Positions 34,342 through 43,443 of a stretch of 64,000 nt of DNA are shown here, piece by piece (positions within the stretch are counted from its first letter, which is position 1; every line of letters begins with the position of its first letter). The stretch is from contig NZ_JAVDWM010000001.1 of assembly GCF_031457495.1 (NCBI RefSeq), positions 3,150,001 to 3,214,000 on the forward strand. Reading direction: 5' to 3'. Source of the stretch: Sphingopyxis sp. BE259 (lineage in GTDB: Bacteria > Pseudomonadota > Alphaproteobacteria > Sphingomonadales > Sphingomonadaceae). A program made the translations under genes and the position numbers. The notes under the pieces are model-generated. The model did not search any database. It was not told the origin of the DNA and saw only the letters and a program-made list of their open reading frames with translations.

Positions 34342-35741
34342 GCGGTTCCTTCCAGCGCGGCGCGCGCCGCGGATATGGCCTGCCTTACCCGTTCGGGGGC
34401 GGTGCCGCCATAGCTGGTGCGGCTGGCGACCGACGCTTCGACGGTCAGCGCCGCGAGCACGTCAGGGGTGACCGCGACGTGGATCGCGGCAGCGTCGGCG
34501 GCGGGCAGCGCCGACAGCTCGACGCCCAGTTCCTCGGCGCGCTTGACGCAGGCGCCGACGACATGGTGCGCCTCGCGGAACGGCAGCCCGTTTTCGCGCA
34601 CTAGCCAGTCGGCGAGGTCGGTCGCGGTCGAATAGCCCGAGGCGGCAAGCGCGCGCATCCGGTCGGTGCGAAAGGTCAGCGTTTCCACCATGCCGGTCAT
34701 GGCGGCAAGCGACAGCGCCAGCGCGTCGAAAGCGCCGAACACGGTCTCCTTGTCGTCCTGCAGATCCTTCGAATAGGTCAGCGGCAGGCCTTTGACGATC
34801 ACCGCCAGGCGCTGGAACGCGCCGAGCAGCATCCCCGCGCGCCCGCGCACCAGTTCGGCGGCGTCGGGGTTGCGCTTTTGCGGCATGATCGAGCTGCCGG
34901 TCGACCAGGCGTCGGGCAGGCTGATGAAGCCGAAGGGCTGGCTGGCCCAGATTACGATTTCCTCGGCGAGGCGCGACAGGTGGATCGCGGCGATCGATGC
35001 CGAGGCGCAAAATTCGAGCGCGAAGTCGCGGTCGGACACGGCGTCGATGCTGTTTGCCATCGGGCGGTCGAAGCCGAGCGCGGCAGCGGTCGCGGCGCGG
35101 TCGATCGGAAAGCCGGTGCCCGCCAGCGCCGCCGCACCGAGCGGCGATTCGTTGAGGCGGCGCCGCGCATCGGCGAAGCGGCTGCGGTCGCGGCCGAACA
35201 TCTCGACATAGGCGAGCAGATGATGGCCTAGCGTCACCGGTTGCGCGACCTGGAGGTGCGTAAAGCCGGGCATGATGCTGCTGGCATGTTCGTCGGCGCG
35301 CGCGAGCAGCGCGGCCTGGATCGCCGTTAGCCCCGCGTCGATGCGTTCGCAGGCTGTCCGCGTCCACAGCCGGAAATCGGTCGCGACCTGATCGTTGCGC
35401 GAGCGTGCGGTGTGGAGGCGCCCGGCGGCGTCGCCGACGATCTCTTTCAGCCGTGCCTCGACCGTCATGTGGATATCTTCGAGCGCGAGGTCGACGGGAA
35501 CGCCGTTCGCGGCAAATTCTTCGGCGATCTGGGCGAGGCCGCGGTCGATCTGCACCGCGTCGTCGGCGCCGATGATCCCGGCGGCGCCGAGCATCGCAGC
35601 ATGGGCGCGGCTGGCGGCGATATCTTCTTCCCACAGGCGTTTGTCGATCGGGATCGAGGCGTTAATCTCTTGCATGATCGCCGCGGGTCCGCCACCGAAG
35701 CGGCCGCCCCACATGCTGTTGCTGTCCGGAGTATTCGCCAT
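34338..35741 (-). CDS. argH: argininosuccinate lyase
   Basis: A 467-residue member of the fumarase/aspartase superfamily. It cleaves argininosuccinate to arginine and fumarate. The [10 protein letters not shown]-terminus, [17 protein letters not shown] and the signature [12 protein letters not shown] (with the catalytic Ser loop) are present. ATG 35741 is used; ATG 35714, just before WGGRF, would avoid overlap with the divergent TlpA-type gene. The operon order is argH, small lipoprotein, lysA. Confidence 0.96.
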   Translation of the reverse strand: MANTPDSNSMWGGRFGGGPAAIMQEINASIPIDKRLWEEDIAASRAHAAMLGAAGIIGADDAVQIDRGLAQIAEEFAANGVPVDLALEDIHMTVEARLKEIVGDAAGRLHTARSRNDQVATDFRLWTRTACERIDAGLTAIQAALLARADEHASSIMPGFTHLQVAQPVTLGHHLLAYVEMFGRDRSRFADARRRLNESPLGAAALAGTGFPIDRAATAAALGFDRPMANSIDAVSDRDFALEFCASASIAAIHLSRLAEEIVIWASQPFGFISLPDAWSTGSSIMPQKRNPDAAELVRGRAGMLLGAFQRLAVIVKGLPLTYSKDLQDDKETVFGAFDALALSLAAMTGMVETLTFRTDRMRALAASGYSTATDLADWLVRENGLPFREAHHVVGACVKRAEELGVELSALPAADAAAIHVAVTPDVLAALTVEASVASRTSYGGTAPERVRQAISAARAALEGTA

Positions 35742-36333
35742 CCGCCGCGTTCCAAGCCCGTATCTTGCGATCCTCGCCGTGTTTCTGGCCGGATCGATCG
35801 CGGGCTGCGATAGGGAAAAGCCGTCGGGCGGGCAAGCGGCAGACGGCCAAGCAAATGTTTCGGCTGGCCAAGCGAAGGCCATCGGCAAATTCGAATATGT
35901 CGTCGACCGCAGTCACAAGGGCGAAGCGGCGCCGACGGCGGCATTCACTGGCCCCGACGATGCCGCGGTGACGTTGGCGACGTTCAAGGGCAAGCCGTTG
36001 CTGCTCAACCTGTGGGCGACTTGGTGCGCGCCGTGCGTGGCGGAAATGCCGACGCTGGATGCACTGGCGGCTCAGAGCAGCGAGACGATGGCGGTGATCG
36101 CGGTGGCGCAGGATCTGCAAGGCGCCGAGGCGGTCGATCCGTGGTTCCAGAAGGCGGGATTGAAGGCGTTGCAGCCGTATCTCGATCCCGAGAACGGGTT
36201 GCTGGATGCGTATAACAGCGCGTTGCCGACGAGCATTTTCTATGACGCTGAAGGTCGCGAATTGTGGCGCGTTGTTGGCGCGATCGATTGGCAGGGGACC
36301 GAGGCGACGGCGTTGCTGGCGGAGGCGGCTTAG
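35713..36333 (+). CDS. TlpA-type thioredoxin-fold lipoprotein
   Basis: A 206-residue protein with a lipoprotein-like signal (FLAGSIAGC, Cys32) and a thioredoxin domain with WATWCAPC (Cys105, Cys108). The cis-Pro region reads ALPTSIFYD. It should act in the periplasm as a disulfide reductase, for example in cytochrome c or oxidase maturation. The start ATG 35713 lies 28 bp inside the divergent argH coding region. A GTG at 35779 is possible but would destroy the signal peptide. A family A repeat follows the stop at once. Confidence 0.87.
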   Translation: MLLLSGVFAIRRVPSPYLAILAVFLAGSIAGCDREKPSGGQAADGQANVSAGQAKAIGKFEYVVDRSHKGEAAPTAAFTGPDDAAVTLATFKGKPLLLNLWATWCAPCVAEMPTLDALAAQSSETMAVIAVAQDLQGAEAVDPWFQKAGLKALQPYLDPENGLLDAYNSALPTSIFYDAEGRELWRVVGAIDWQGTEATALLAEAA

Positions 36334-36334
36334 T

Positions 36335-36463
36335 CCCCCTCCCGCGCGCGGGAGGGGATAGGGTGGGACGAGCGTAGCGAACAGCGGCGTGTAAGCAACC
36401 CACCCCGCTGCGACTAGCGAACAAGTTCGCAAGTCTCGCTGCCCCTCCCGCAAGCGGGAGGGG
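36335..36463. repeat. family A palindromic repeat, full element
   Basis: The left palindrome CCCCTCCCGC/GCGGGAGGGG lies at 36336-36357. The core is CCCCGCTGCGACT-AG-CGAAC-AA-GTTCG-C-AAGTCTCGCTG, and the right palindrome ends at 36463. It has the same order as 28908-29033, with a different but paired inner hairpin. Confidence 0.82.
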
Positions 36464-36533
36464 AAAAGAAAAGGGCGAGCGCCCCATGACGCCCGCCCTT
36501 CCCTTGCGACCCAGAGCAAGCTCCGGGGAAACT

Positions 36534-36872
36534 CTAGCCGCCGACGGTCACGCGGCCGGTGCGATAGCCCTTCTTGCGCATTTCCTTGGTGTAATCCTTG
36601 TCGGCGTCGACCACTTCGTTCTGCCATTCGTCCCAGGCATCCCAGCGATCCTCGCGGTCAGTCGCATGGCGAAGGTCGCTGGTCAGTTCTTTCTCCGCCT
36701 CCAGAATGTCGGCCTTGTAATTATACCATTGCTGGTTGACGATGCCCGCGATCGGCGAAGTACGGATATGCGGCGTTTCGAAACCCGGGGGCTGCGATCC
36801 ATAGGGAACGGCGGCCATAGCGGCGGTGGCGGGCAGGGCCACTGCGACGGCAAATAGGGTCCACTTTTTCAT
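36534..36872 (-). CDS. small periplasmic hypothetical protein
   Basis: A 112-residue protein with a signal peptide (MKKWTLFAVAVALPATAAMA). The mature helical domain is rich in charged residues and Trp (ATDREDRWDAWDEWQNEV, DADKDYTKEMRKKGY). GGAGATGG precedes ATG 36872. No family is recognised. It stands alone between two repeats. Confidence 0.75.
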   Translation of the reverse strand: MKKWTLFAVAVALPATAAMAAVPYGSQPPGFETPHIRTSPIAGIVNQQWYNYKADILEAEKELTSDLRHATDREDRWDAWDEWQNEVVDADKDYTKEMRKKGYRTGRVTVGG

Positions 36873-36992
36873 CGTCCATCTCCTGATTGCCCGCCCGGTC
36901 GAGAGGCGGTCCGGGGAGTCAACGAAGCAGGAGGCGATTTTCTTCCCCGCTAAACCGAGATTCGGCACGGCTGGCAGCGGATTTTTCTATTT

Positions 36993-37088
36993 TCGTCATT
37001 GCGACCCCGGCGAAAGCCGGGGGAAGCAATCCAGAGCGGTTACCGCACACTCTGGATTGCCGCGTCGCTTTGCTCCTCGCAATGACGG
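36993..37088. repeat. family D palindromic repeat (CATTGCGA...CAATCCAGAG)
   Basis: TCGTCATTGCGA at the left pairs with TCGCAATGACGG at the right, and GAAGCAATCCAGAG pairs with CTCTGGATTGC. Related copies are at 45804 and 53413. It lies just past the gpsA stop. Confidence 0.75.
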
Positions 37089-37097
37089 GAAGAGAGG

Positions 37098-38099
37098 TTA
37101 TCCCGGATGCGCTTCGTCGCCGACCGCCGAGCGGAGCAGGCCGCGAAAGACGTCCTGCGCGGTGCGTTTGCCCTGGGTCACATCGAACACGTCGCGCGCA
37201 ATCGGCATGTCGACGCCATGCTTTTCGGCCAGCGCGATCACGGTCGGGGCGCTTTTCACCCCCTCGGCAACCATGTTCATGCCCGCGATGATCTCGTCGA
37301 TCGGGCGCCCCTTGCCGAGTTCGACCCCGACATGGCGGTTGCGGCTCAAAGGGCTGGTGCAGGTCGCGATAAGGTCGCCCATGCCGGTCAGCCCGGCGAA
37401 GGTTTCCGGGCGCCCGCCCATCGCGACTCCCAGCCGGGTGATCTCGGCCAGCCCGCGCGTCATCAGCGCCGAGCGGGTGTTGTCGCCGGCGCCCTGTCCG
37501 TCGCCCATGCCGACCGCGATCGCGATGATATTCTTGAGCACCCCGCCGAGTTCGCAGCCGAGCAGATCGGTGTTGGTGTAAACGCGGAACAGCCCCGAAT
37601 GGAACACCGGCTGGAGCGCGCGGACGACGATCTCGTCCTCCATCGACAAGACGCTGGCCGCCGCCTGTCCGGTCATGATCTCACGCGCCAGATTGGGGCC
37701 GGTGAGGACGCCGACCGGGTGACCGGGCAGCACGTCCTCGATCAACTGGGTCATCCTTTGTCCTGACGACAGTTCGAGGCCTTTGGTCAGGCTGATCACT
37801 GGCACCCACGGGCGCAGATGGTTGCGCGCTTCCTCCAGCACGGCGCGAAAGCTGTGCGAGGGCACGCCCATGATCAGCACGTCGGCGCCAGCGACGACTT
37901 CAGCCATGTCGCGCGTCGCGCGCAGCGTCGTCGGCAGCTTGATACCGGGCAGATATTTGCGGTTCTCGTTATACTGGTTGATGCCCTCAACCGTTTCGGC
38001 ATCGCGCGCCCACAGGGTGATCGGCGCGTTGCGCGACACCACCGCCGCGACCGTCGTCCCCCAGCTGCCCCCACCGAGCAGGCCGACCTTCAGGCGCAT
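37098..38099 (-). CDS. gpsA: glycerol-3-phosphate dehydrogenase [NAD(P)+]
   Basis: A 333-residue enzyme. It reduces dihydroxyacetone phosphate to sn-glycerol 3-phosphate, the precursor for PlsB. The dinucleotide-binding motif LLGGGSWGTT (residues 7-16), VISLTKGLE, GPNLAREI, the catalytic Lys in LKNIIAIAVG, and GDLIATCTSPLSRN are present. It opens a lipid-related block of genes. Its ribosome-binding site lies inside a perfect 10-bp hairpin (38104-38126), which suggests translational control. Confidence 0.96.
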   Translation of the reverse strand: MRLKVGLLGGGSWGTTVAAVVSRNAPITLWARDAETVEGINQYNENRKYLPGIKLPTTLRATRDMAEVVAGADVLIMGVPSHSFRAVLEEARNHLRPWVPVISLTKGLELSSGQRMTQLIEDVLPGHPVGVLTGPNLAREIMTGQAAASVLSMEDEIVVRALQPVFHSGLFRVYTNTDLLGCELGGVLKNIIAIAVGMGDGQGAGDNTRSALMTRGLAEITRLGVAMGGRPETFAGLTGMGDLIATCTSPLSRNRHVGVELGKGRPIDEIIAGMNMVAEGVKSAPTVIALAEKHGVDMPIARDVFDVTQGKRTAQDVFRGLLRSAVGDEAHPG

Positions 38100-38103
38100 A
38101 TGT

Positions 38104-38126
38104 CTCTCCCCTGTTTCAGGGGAGAG
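38104..38126 (-). promoter_or_regulatory. hairpin sequestering the gpsA ribosome-binding site
   Basis: On the minus strand the leader reads CTCTCCCCTG-AAA-CAGGGGAGAG, then ACAT and the ATG. The right arm contains AGGGGAG, the ribosome-binding site, and pairs fully with the left arm over 10 bp. No T run follows, so it is not a usual terminator. Confidence 0.6.
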
Positions 38127-38151
38127 TGGCGTGGGAATGGGGGGTTGGCAA

Positions 38152-38253
38152 GCATCCCGTCGCCCCCGCGACGGCGGGGGCCGTTGGAGGCCTTACCCTG
38201 CGCCGTTAGATAGAACGCCTGCGGCCCCCGCCTGCGCGGGGGCGACGGGATGC
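38152..38253. repeat. family G palindromic repeat (GCATCCCGTCGCCCCCGC)
   Basis: GCATCCCGTCGCCCCCGCG at the left is the perfect inverse of CGCGGGGGCGACGGGATGC at the right. Secondary hairpins CGGCGGGGGCC and GGCCCCCGCC lie inside. It encodes the C-terminal residues and stop of the hydrolase gene. Confidence 0.8.
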
Positions 38254-39179
38254 TGCGCCAGAAACGCCTTCATCACCGCCGCCGTCGCTTTCGGATCCTC
38301 GATCATCGGGACATGGCCGACATGCTCGAAGACGTGACTCTGGCTGCCCGCGATCCCCGCTTCGAGCACCGGCACGCAGCTGACGTCGAGCAGGCGGTCG
38401 TGGCGGCCCCAGATGATCAAGGTCGGCGCCCTGACCTCGCCCAGCCGGTCGTTGAGCGGATGGTCGCGGCCCTCATTCGCGATCGTCCAGAAAATGCCGT
38501 CGAGCTGGTCGCGATATTTCAGCGCGTCGGCGTAAAGCACCGGTTTCAGCCGCGCGGGGATATAGGGCGGTTTGTGGACGACCATGCCGACCAGCCGGTC
38601 GGCGTCCTCCAGCCCCGCGAGGACGAGCGGGTTGTAATCCTCGTTCGCCGCCTGTTTCTGCAGGTCGCTTTCATGTTGGCCGTTGACCCCGGCGTTGTTG
38701 AGCAGGATCAGGCTGGCAAGCGCGTCGGGGTAGTCGATCGCGTAGCGCAGCGCGATCCAGCCGCCCATGCTGTTGCCGCCGACATGCGGACGGACGAGGC
38801 CGAGGGTGTCGGCGAATTGCTTGAGCCGCGCGGTCTGGGCGCCAAGATCATAGGCGAGGTCGGGGTTGCGCTCATTCTCGCCGAAGCCGGGCAGGTCGGG
38901 GGCGATGACATGATAATCACGGGTCAGATACGGCGCGATCATCGACCAGTTATCCTTGTCGCCGGCAAAGCCATGCACAAGCAGCAGTAAGCGTTTCGCG
39001 GGGTCGCCGCCCTCCAGATAGGGCCAGTTGCGCCCGTCGACGGTGACGCTTTTCTGCACCATCCGGCCGCGCTGACGCAGCAACGCGCGCCCAAGCGCGA
39101 CGAGGCGGCCGGGGAAGACGAAATATAGCAGCGCCAGCGCTATCAGCGGCGCGAAGAGGAGGATCAGGAGGATTTTCAT
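38193..39179 (-). CDS. membrane-anchored alpha/beta hydrolase
   Basis: A 328-residue protein with an N-terminal membrane segment (ILLILLFAPLIALALLYFVF). The alpha/beta hydrolase domain has LVHGFAGDKDNW as oxyanion loop, GGNSMGGWIAL (nucleophilic Ser), WGRHDRLLD (Asp) and HVGHVPMIEDP (His). It belongs to the group of acyl-glycerol or ester hydrolases. The last residues (HPVAPAQAGAAGVLSNGAG) fall in the family G repeat, so the original C-terminus was probably altered. The gene precedes gpsA on the same strand. Confidence 0.85.
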   Translation of the reverse strand: MKILLILLFAPLIALALLYFVFPGRLVALGRALLRQRGRMVQKSVTVDGRNWPYLEGGDPAKRLLLLVHGFAGDKDNWSMIAPYLTRDYHVIAPDLPGFGENERNPDLAYDLGAQTARLKQFADTLGLVRPHVGGNSMGGWIALRYAIDYPDALASLILLNNAGVNGQHESDLQKQAANEDYNPLVLAGLEDADRLVGMVVHKPPYIPARLKPVLYADALKYRDQLDGIFWTIANEGRDHPLNDRLGEVRAPTLIIWGRHDRLLDVSCVPVLEAGIAGSQSHVFEHVGHVPMIEDPKATAAVMKAFLAQHPVAPAQAGAAGVLSNGAG

Positions 39180-39202
39180 CTGTTTCTAACTCGGTCCTAA
39201 AT

Positions 39203-39284
39203 CCGTTCGTGTCGGACGAAGTCGAGACACCTGTCGGGGCAGCGCAAGTGCTCGGGGTGTCTCGACTTCGCTCGACACGAACGG
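39203..39284. repeat. family E palindromic repeat (CCGTTCGTGTCG)
   Basis: CCGTTCGTGTCGGACGAAGTCGAGACAC pairs with GTGTCTCGACTTCGCTCGACACGAACGG, with a short interruption. It lies between two hydrolase genes. Confidence 0.75.
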
Positions 39285-39297
39285 GATTGGGGTTTGT

Positions 39298-40143
39298 TCA
39301 AGGTTTCGGAACATGCGCGTCGAACCAGCCGATCAAATCGTCCAGCACCGCTTCGCGTTCCGGTTCGTTGTAAATTTCGTGGAACAGGCCCGGGTAGATT
39401 TTGAGCGTCTTGTCGGTCGAGGCGACATGATCGAACAGATATTGCGAACCCGCCACCGACGCGAGGCTGTCATCCGAACCATGCTGGAACAGGATCGGCA
39501 GGGCGATGCGCGGCGCGCTCGCCTGCGCTGCGGCCATCGCGTCCATGAATTCCTTGCCCAGCCGTGCGCCGATCTTGCCGGTGTAAACGAGCGGGTCTGC
39601 GAGATAGGCGGCGACTACGGCGGGATCACGGCTCACGCCGTTCGCGTCGAGCGACAGCACGCCAAGCCGCGGGAAGAAGCGCGAGAGGAAGCGGCTGATC
39701 CAGACGGTGAAGCGCGACGGCGGCGCGGCGGGGACGATCGCGGGGCCGGAGAGCGCGGCGGCGGCAAATGCCTGCTGCCGCTCAATGAGGAACAGGGTCG
39801 AAATCAGCCCACCCATGCTGTGGCCGAGCAGCAGGCGCGGCCTGTCGCCGTGGTTGACCTCCACGAGAGTCAGCAGTTCGGCCATGCCGTCGGTGAAGGC
39901 CGAGAAGTGCGGGACGAAACCGCCCTCGCCGTCCGACTGCCCATGCCCCCAATGATCGATCGCATAGACGGCATAACCCGCGTCGGTCAGCCGTTTAGCA
40001 ACATGGACGTAGCGGCCTGCGTGTTCGGCATAGCCGTGCGCGAGCAACACCACGGCTTTCGGCAATCCGGCGGGCAGCCAGTGGGTGACGTGGAGCTTTG
40101 CCCCGGCGCCGGTCGATCCCGCGGGCAGGATCACCGCAGTCAT
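39298..40143 (-). CDS. monoacylglycerol lipase-like alpha/beta hydrolase
   Basis: A 281-residue Hydrolase_4 type protein. Visible motifs are LLAHGYAEHAGRY (oxyanion loop), DHWGHGQSDGEGG, LLGHSMGGLIS (nucleophilic Ser), HGSDDSLASV (Asp) and GLFHEIYNEPERE (His). The HGYAEHxGRY and FHExxNEPER patterns are typical of monoacylglycerol lipases and lysophospholipases. It starts 3 nt after the patatin-like gene and is surely in the same transcript. No signal peptide is seen. Confidence 0.88.
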   Translation of the reverse strand: MTAVILPAGSTGAGAKLHVTHWLPAGLPKAVVLLAHGYAEHAGRYVHVAKRLTDAGYAVYAIDHWGHGQSDGEGGFVPHFSAFTDGMAELLTLVEVNHGDRPRLLLGHSMGGLISTLFLIERQQAFAAAALSGPAIVPAAPPSRFTVWISRFLSRFFPRLGVLSLDANGVSRDPAVVAAYLADPLVYTGKIGARLGKEFMDAMAAAQASAPRIALPILFQHGSDDSLASVAGSQYLFDHVASTDKTLKIYPGLFHEIYNEPEREAVLDDLIGWFDAHVPKP

Positions 40144-40145
40144 GG

Positions 40146-41597
40146 TCAGCGCACCGCCTTTTTCAGCGCCGCGGTGCTGCGGTGGCCAGGGCCGTCGTCG
40201 CCCGCCTTGTCGATCCGCGCCAAAATGCCTTCCAGCGCGCGGCTGATCGCGGTCTGGGTGCGGACCATCTCGACCTTGGGCCAGGCGGTGCGCTCGCCGG
40301 TATCGATCAGCTCGTCGATATCCTCCTGCCCCAGATCGCTCAATATCTTGGCCGGCGACCAGAATTTGGGCGGGCGGATGATATTGATGTCGCCGGTATA
40401 TTCCTGATTGATCACCGACCGTGCCATATTGGCGAGGCTGTTGAGCGGCGGCACCCATTCGAGCGGTTTCTGGAAGATGATCATATTGGCGTTCAGCCAC
40501 GCCTTGAAGGTCGCCATCGACGCATGTTGAATGGCCTCGATCGGCGCCATCTGCTTGCGGGTGTCGGTCGCAAAGGGCAGCGCGATCGGGTTCGCCTGGC
40601 TGACAATATGATGGTTGACCCCGTAGAGCCGTTCGAGCCGCTTGGTCGGGATGTCGTGGGTCACCGACCCGTCGACCCAGCGCCGGTCGGGCTGGTACGG
40701 GACGCGGTTGCCGCTGTCGTCGCGCGCCATCAGCATCACCGGGGGAAAGACGCCGGGAACCGCGCATGATGCAAGGACGGCTTCGCGGATCAGCACGTTG
40801 GGGGCAGTGATCGCGTTGAGCAGGCGGCCGTTCTGATGCTTTTCGGCCGGGGCGACCGAGACGTTCAGGTGACGGCCGCTGATCTCGAACGCTTCCTGAA
40901 ACGTCAGGTCGGGGATGAGGTCGGCAAGCCGGTCGCGCACTTCGTCCGAGGCGAGGCGCTTTTGCTTGGGATCGCGCGCGGGGTTGGCGAGGCGCTCGCT
41001 TTCGAGCAGCGCGCCGATTTCGCTGTCCTTGCGGGTGCAGACGACTGCGGCGACGATCGATCCGCCGCTGGCGCCCGACATGATCGCGGGGAGCACGCCT
41101 TCGGACCACAAGGCTTTGACGACACCGATGTGGAAGAACAGGAAGCTCCCCGAGCCCGACAGCAGCAGCGCCGAGCGGCCGTAGCAATGCTGGGCACGGC
41201 GGAAGAAGTCGCGCTTTTCCTCGCGGGGGATGCTGCGCGCGGCGGCGATCTTGTCGAGCGAGGCGACGACCTCGGCGACATAATCCTCGATCAGCTTTTT
41301 GGTGCCGAAGCGCGCCTTTTGGTAGAGGCGCTCGTGGCCCATGCCGTCGATATTGCCGTGAATGCCTTCGTTGAGGACAAACAGCAGCCCCTTGACGTCA
41401 CCCGCCGCCGACAGCTTGCGCAGCCGTTCGAGCCGCGCGCGGATCGCCTTATAATCGAAATGCTTGCTCTCGTCGGCGTCGCGCCACGTTTGCAGCCCCG
41501 ATTTCTTGTCATGCGCGCGCGCGGCCTTGGCCCAGGCGATGTAGTCGGGTGCGGTCACGAGATCGCGGTCGGCGCTGAGCGTCGGGGTGAAAAGCAT
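40146..41597 (-). CDS. patatin-like phospholipase with DUF3336 domain
   Basis: A 483-residue protein with an N-terminal helical domain (residues 1-135, DUF3336-like, as in TGL3/TGL4/TGL5-type triacylglycerol lipases). The patatin domain has the oxyanion loop SGSGSFLFFH (147-156), GASGGS (nucleophile Ser177) and WVDGSV (Asp309), giving a complete Ser-Asp dyad. The related eukaryotic enzymes act on lipid droplets. In this cluster it would release fatty acids from stored acylglycerols or phospholipids. Confidence 0.9.
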   Translation of the reverse strand: MLFTPTLSADRDLVTAPDYIAWAKAARAHDKKSGLQTWRDADESKHFDYKAIRARLERLRKLSAAGDVKGLLFVLNEGIHGNIDGMGHERLYQKARFGTKKLIEDYVAEVVASLDKIAAARSIPREEKRDFFRRAQHCYGRSALLLSGSGSFLFFHIGVVKALWSEGVLPAIMSGASGGSIVAAVVCTRKDSEIGALLESERLANPARDPKQKRLASDEVRDRLADLIPDLTFQEAFEISGRHLNVSVAPAEKHQNGRLLNAITAPNVLIREAVLASCAVPGVFPPVMLMARDDSGNRVPYQPDRRWVDGSVTHDIPTKRLERLYGVNHHIVSQANPIALPFATDTRKQMAPIEAIQHASMATFKAWLNANMIIFQKPLEWVPPLNSLANMARSVINQEYTGDINIIRPPKFWSPAKILSDLGQEDIDELIDTGERTAWPKVEMVRTQTAISRALEGILARIDKAGDDGPGHRSTAALKKAVR

Positions 41598-41688
41598 TCA
41601 ATGTTCCTGTTGCGCATGGTCTATTTTTTCGGAGTCTTGCGGGTTGCGTTGCCTTTGGCAACTGTTTTGACATTGGTCTCGCCACCAC

Positions 41689-41761
41689 CGTCATCCCGGA
41701 CTTGATCCGGGATCCATTCCAGCGCCGGCGTCATGGATCCCGGATCAAGTCCTGGATGACG
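41689..41761. repeat. family B palindromic repeat
   Basis: CGTCATCCCGGACTTGATCC and the inverse end GGATCAAGTCCTGGATGACG form about 28-bp arms. It contains the stop codon of the acyltransferase gene at 41745. Confidence 0.8.
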
Positions 41762-43331
41762 AAGAGGAGGGCTTTTTCTTTCCCTTTGCCGGGGCTTTCG
41801 GTTTTACGCCGGGGTTGGCGGCAGGTTTTGGGACGACTTTCGCTTTTGCCTTGGGTTTTGGCGCTGTTTTGGCCGTCGGTTTCGGCGTTGCCGTAGCGGC
41901 TTTGGGCGTTTCGGCTTTCGGCGCCGCCGCCATCAGATCGGCGAAACTTTCCTCGATACACTCCCTGAAAAAGGCGATGTCGGGCATGATCGCGCGTTCG
42001 CAGATGATCGAAAAGGCGATGCGGCCGTTGTAGCTGGGGGTCGCGACGAACAGCCCCATATTGTTCGCCAACGGCGCCATGCCGTGCTGCATGACAAGCT
42101 GCGCGCCCGCGAGATAGAGCGGCACCTGCGCGCCCGGCACGTTCGAGATGAACAGATTGGTGCCGCGCACCGCGAACCGTTCGCTGGTGACGAGCCGCGC
42201 GACCGCCGCCATCGTCGCGCCGGGAATATGTTGCGACAGGTCGGTCATGATCCGCGCGCTGACGCCAGCCTTCGCCTCCTTTGCCTCGACCGTATAGTCG
42301 CGGATCGCGGCGAGCCGCGCGAGCGGATCGGCGATGTCGCTGCGCACCGGCACGCTCATCGCCGACACCTGATTGCCGGGGGTCGAGGCTTTGCCAGCCG
42401 CCTTTTCCTTGCCGCGCAGGTTAATCGGCGCGACCGCGACCAGACTGTCCTTGGGCAATTCCTTGTGCTTCGCCAGATATTTGCGCAGCGCGCCGCCGAC
42501 CGTGGTCAGCACGACGTCGTTGACCGTCGCGCCCGGCACCTTCTTGCGGACCAGCGCAACATCGGACAGCGCGACCGACGTCCCGTCGAACATCTTGTGC
42601 GGCCCGACGGGGACGTTGAAGCGCGTCTCGGGAACCCCCGCGGTCATCCCGCCCTCGATCGCCTTGCGCGCCGACGAGAGGATCGCGGGCGACATTTTCA
42701 TCAGCGCGTTCATGAATTTGACCGGCGATTGCAGCGACGCCGACCAGGCGCGCGACAGCGTTTCGGCGCTCGACGGCGGATCGCCGAGATCCTCGACCGG
42801 CGGCGGTTCGGGAATCGCGGGGGTGCCCTTGGCATCGATGTCGCTCATCGCGATGAAGGCGTGCGCGCCCGACGCGCCATCGACCGCCGCGTGGTGGACG
42901 CGGTGGAGCATCGCGAAGCTGCCCTTGGGGATGCCAGGAATCCGGTCGAGCCCCTCGATGATATAGATGTCCCACAGCGGGCGGTTCATATCCATCGGCT
43001 TGGAAAAATAGCGCGCCACCGCGATGCAGAATTGCCGCCAGTCGCCGGGTTCGGGCAGCCGCGCATGGCTCATATGCGCCTCGATGTCGAAATGCTCGTC
43101 CTCGACCCAATAGGGGTGGTCCATGTCGAACGGCAGGCGGTGGAGGCGCCGCTTGAACAGCGGCGATGTGTCGACGCGGCTTTCGACGTGGCGGATGATG
43201 TCCTTGAAGCGCACAAAGCCGCCCGGTGCGGTCGAGGGGTCGTAGATATAGACCCCCATGATGTGGGTCAGGTTGTTCGCGGTCTGGGTGTAGAGGAACT
43301 GGGCGTCCTGCGCGCTGAGCTGTTTGAGCAT
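41745..43331 (-). CDS. wax ester synthase/diacylglycerol O-acyltransferase with Lys/Pro/Ala-rich tail
   Basis: A 528-residue WS/DGAT-family protein. The active-site motif HHAAVDG (residues 146-152, HHxxxDG) is complete. The later motif VAPINLRG and the C-terminal domain with NVPG are present. It esterifies acyl-CoA to fatty alcohol or diacylglycerol. The last 65 residues are a low-complexity tail of PKA, KPK and AKP units (TAKTAPKPKAKAKVVPKPA), resembling histone H1 or PhaF tails. The final SSRT and the stop are encoded by a family B repeat. ATG 43331 has GGGGAATA upstream. Confidence 0.9.
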   Translation of the reverse strand: MLKQLSAQDAQFLYTQTANNLTHIMGVYIYDPSTAPGGFVRFKDIIRHVESRVDTSPLFKRRLHRLPFDMDHPYWVEDEHFDIEAHMSHARLPEPGDWRQFCIAVARYFSKPMDMNRPLWDIYIIEGLDRIPGIPKGSFAMLHRVHHAAVDGASGAHAFIAMSDIDAKGTPAIPEPPPVEDLGDPPSSAETLSRAWSASLQSPVKFMNALMKMSPAILSSARKAIEGGMTAGVPETRFNVPVGPHKMFDGTSVALSDVALVRKKVPGATVNDVVLTTVGGALRKYLAKHKELPKDSLVAVAPINLRGKEKAAGKASTPGNQVSAMSVPVRSDIADPLARLAAIRDYTVEAKEAKAGVSARIMTDLSQHIPGATMAAVARLVTSERFAVRGTNLFISNVPGAQVPLYLAGAQLVMQHGMAPLANNMGLFVATPSYNGRIAFSIICERAIMPDIAFFRECIEESFADLMAAAPKAETPKAATATPKPTAKTAPKPKAKAKVVPKPAANPGVKPKAPAKGKKKPSSSSSRT

Positions 43332-43356
43332 CTTTATTCCCCATTCCAATCTAAAA

Positions 43357-43434
43357 CTTCGTCATTCCCGCGAAAGCGGGAACCCAGTTGCGACGGTAGC
43401 TCGCTGGGTTCCCGCTTTCGCGGGAATGACGAAG
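43357..43434. repeat. family C palindromic repeat with perfect 31-bp arms
   Basis: Arm 1 (43357-43387) begins CTTCGTCATTCCCGCGAAAG. Arm 2 (43404-43434) is its exact inverse complement. The loop is 16 nt. It lies between plsB and the WS/DGAT gene. Confidence 0.9.
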
Positions 43435-43443
43435 AAAGGCCGG

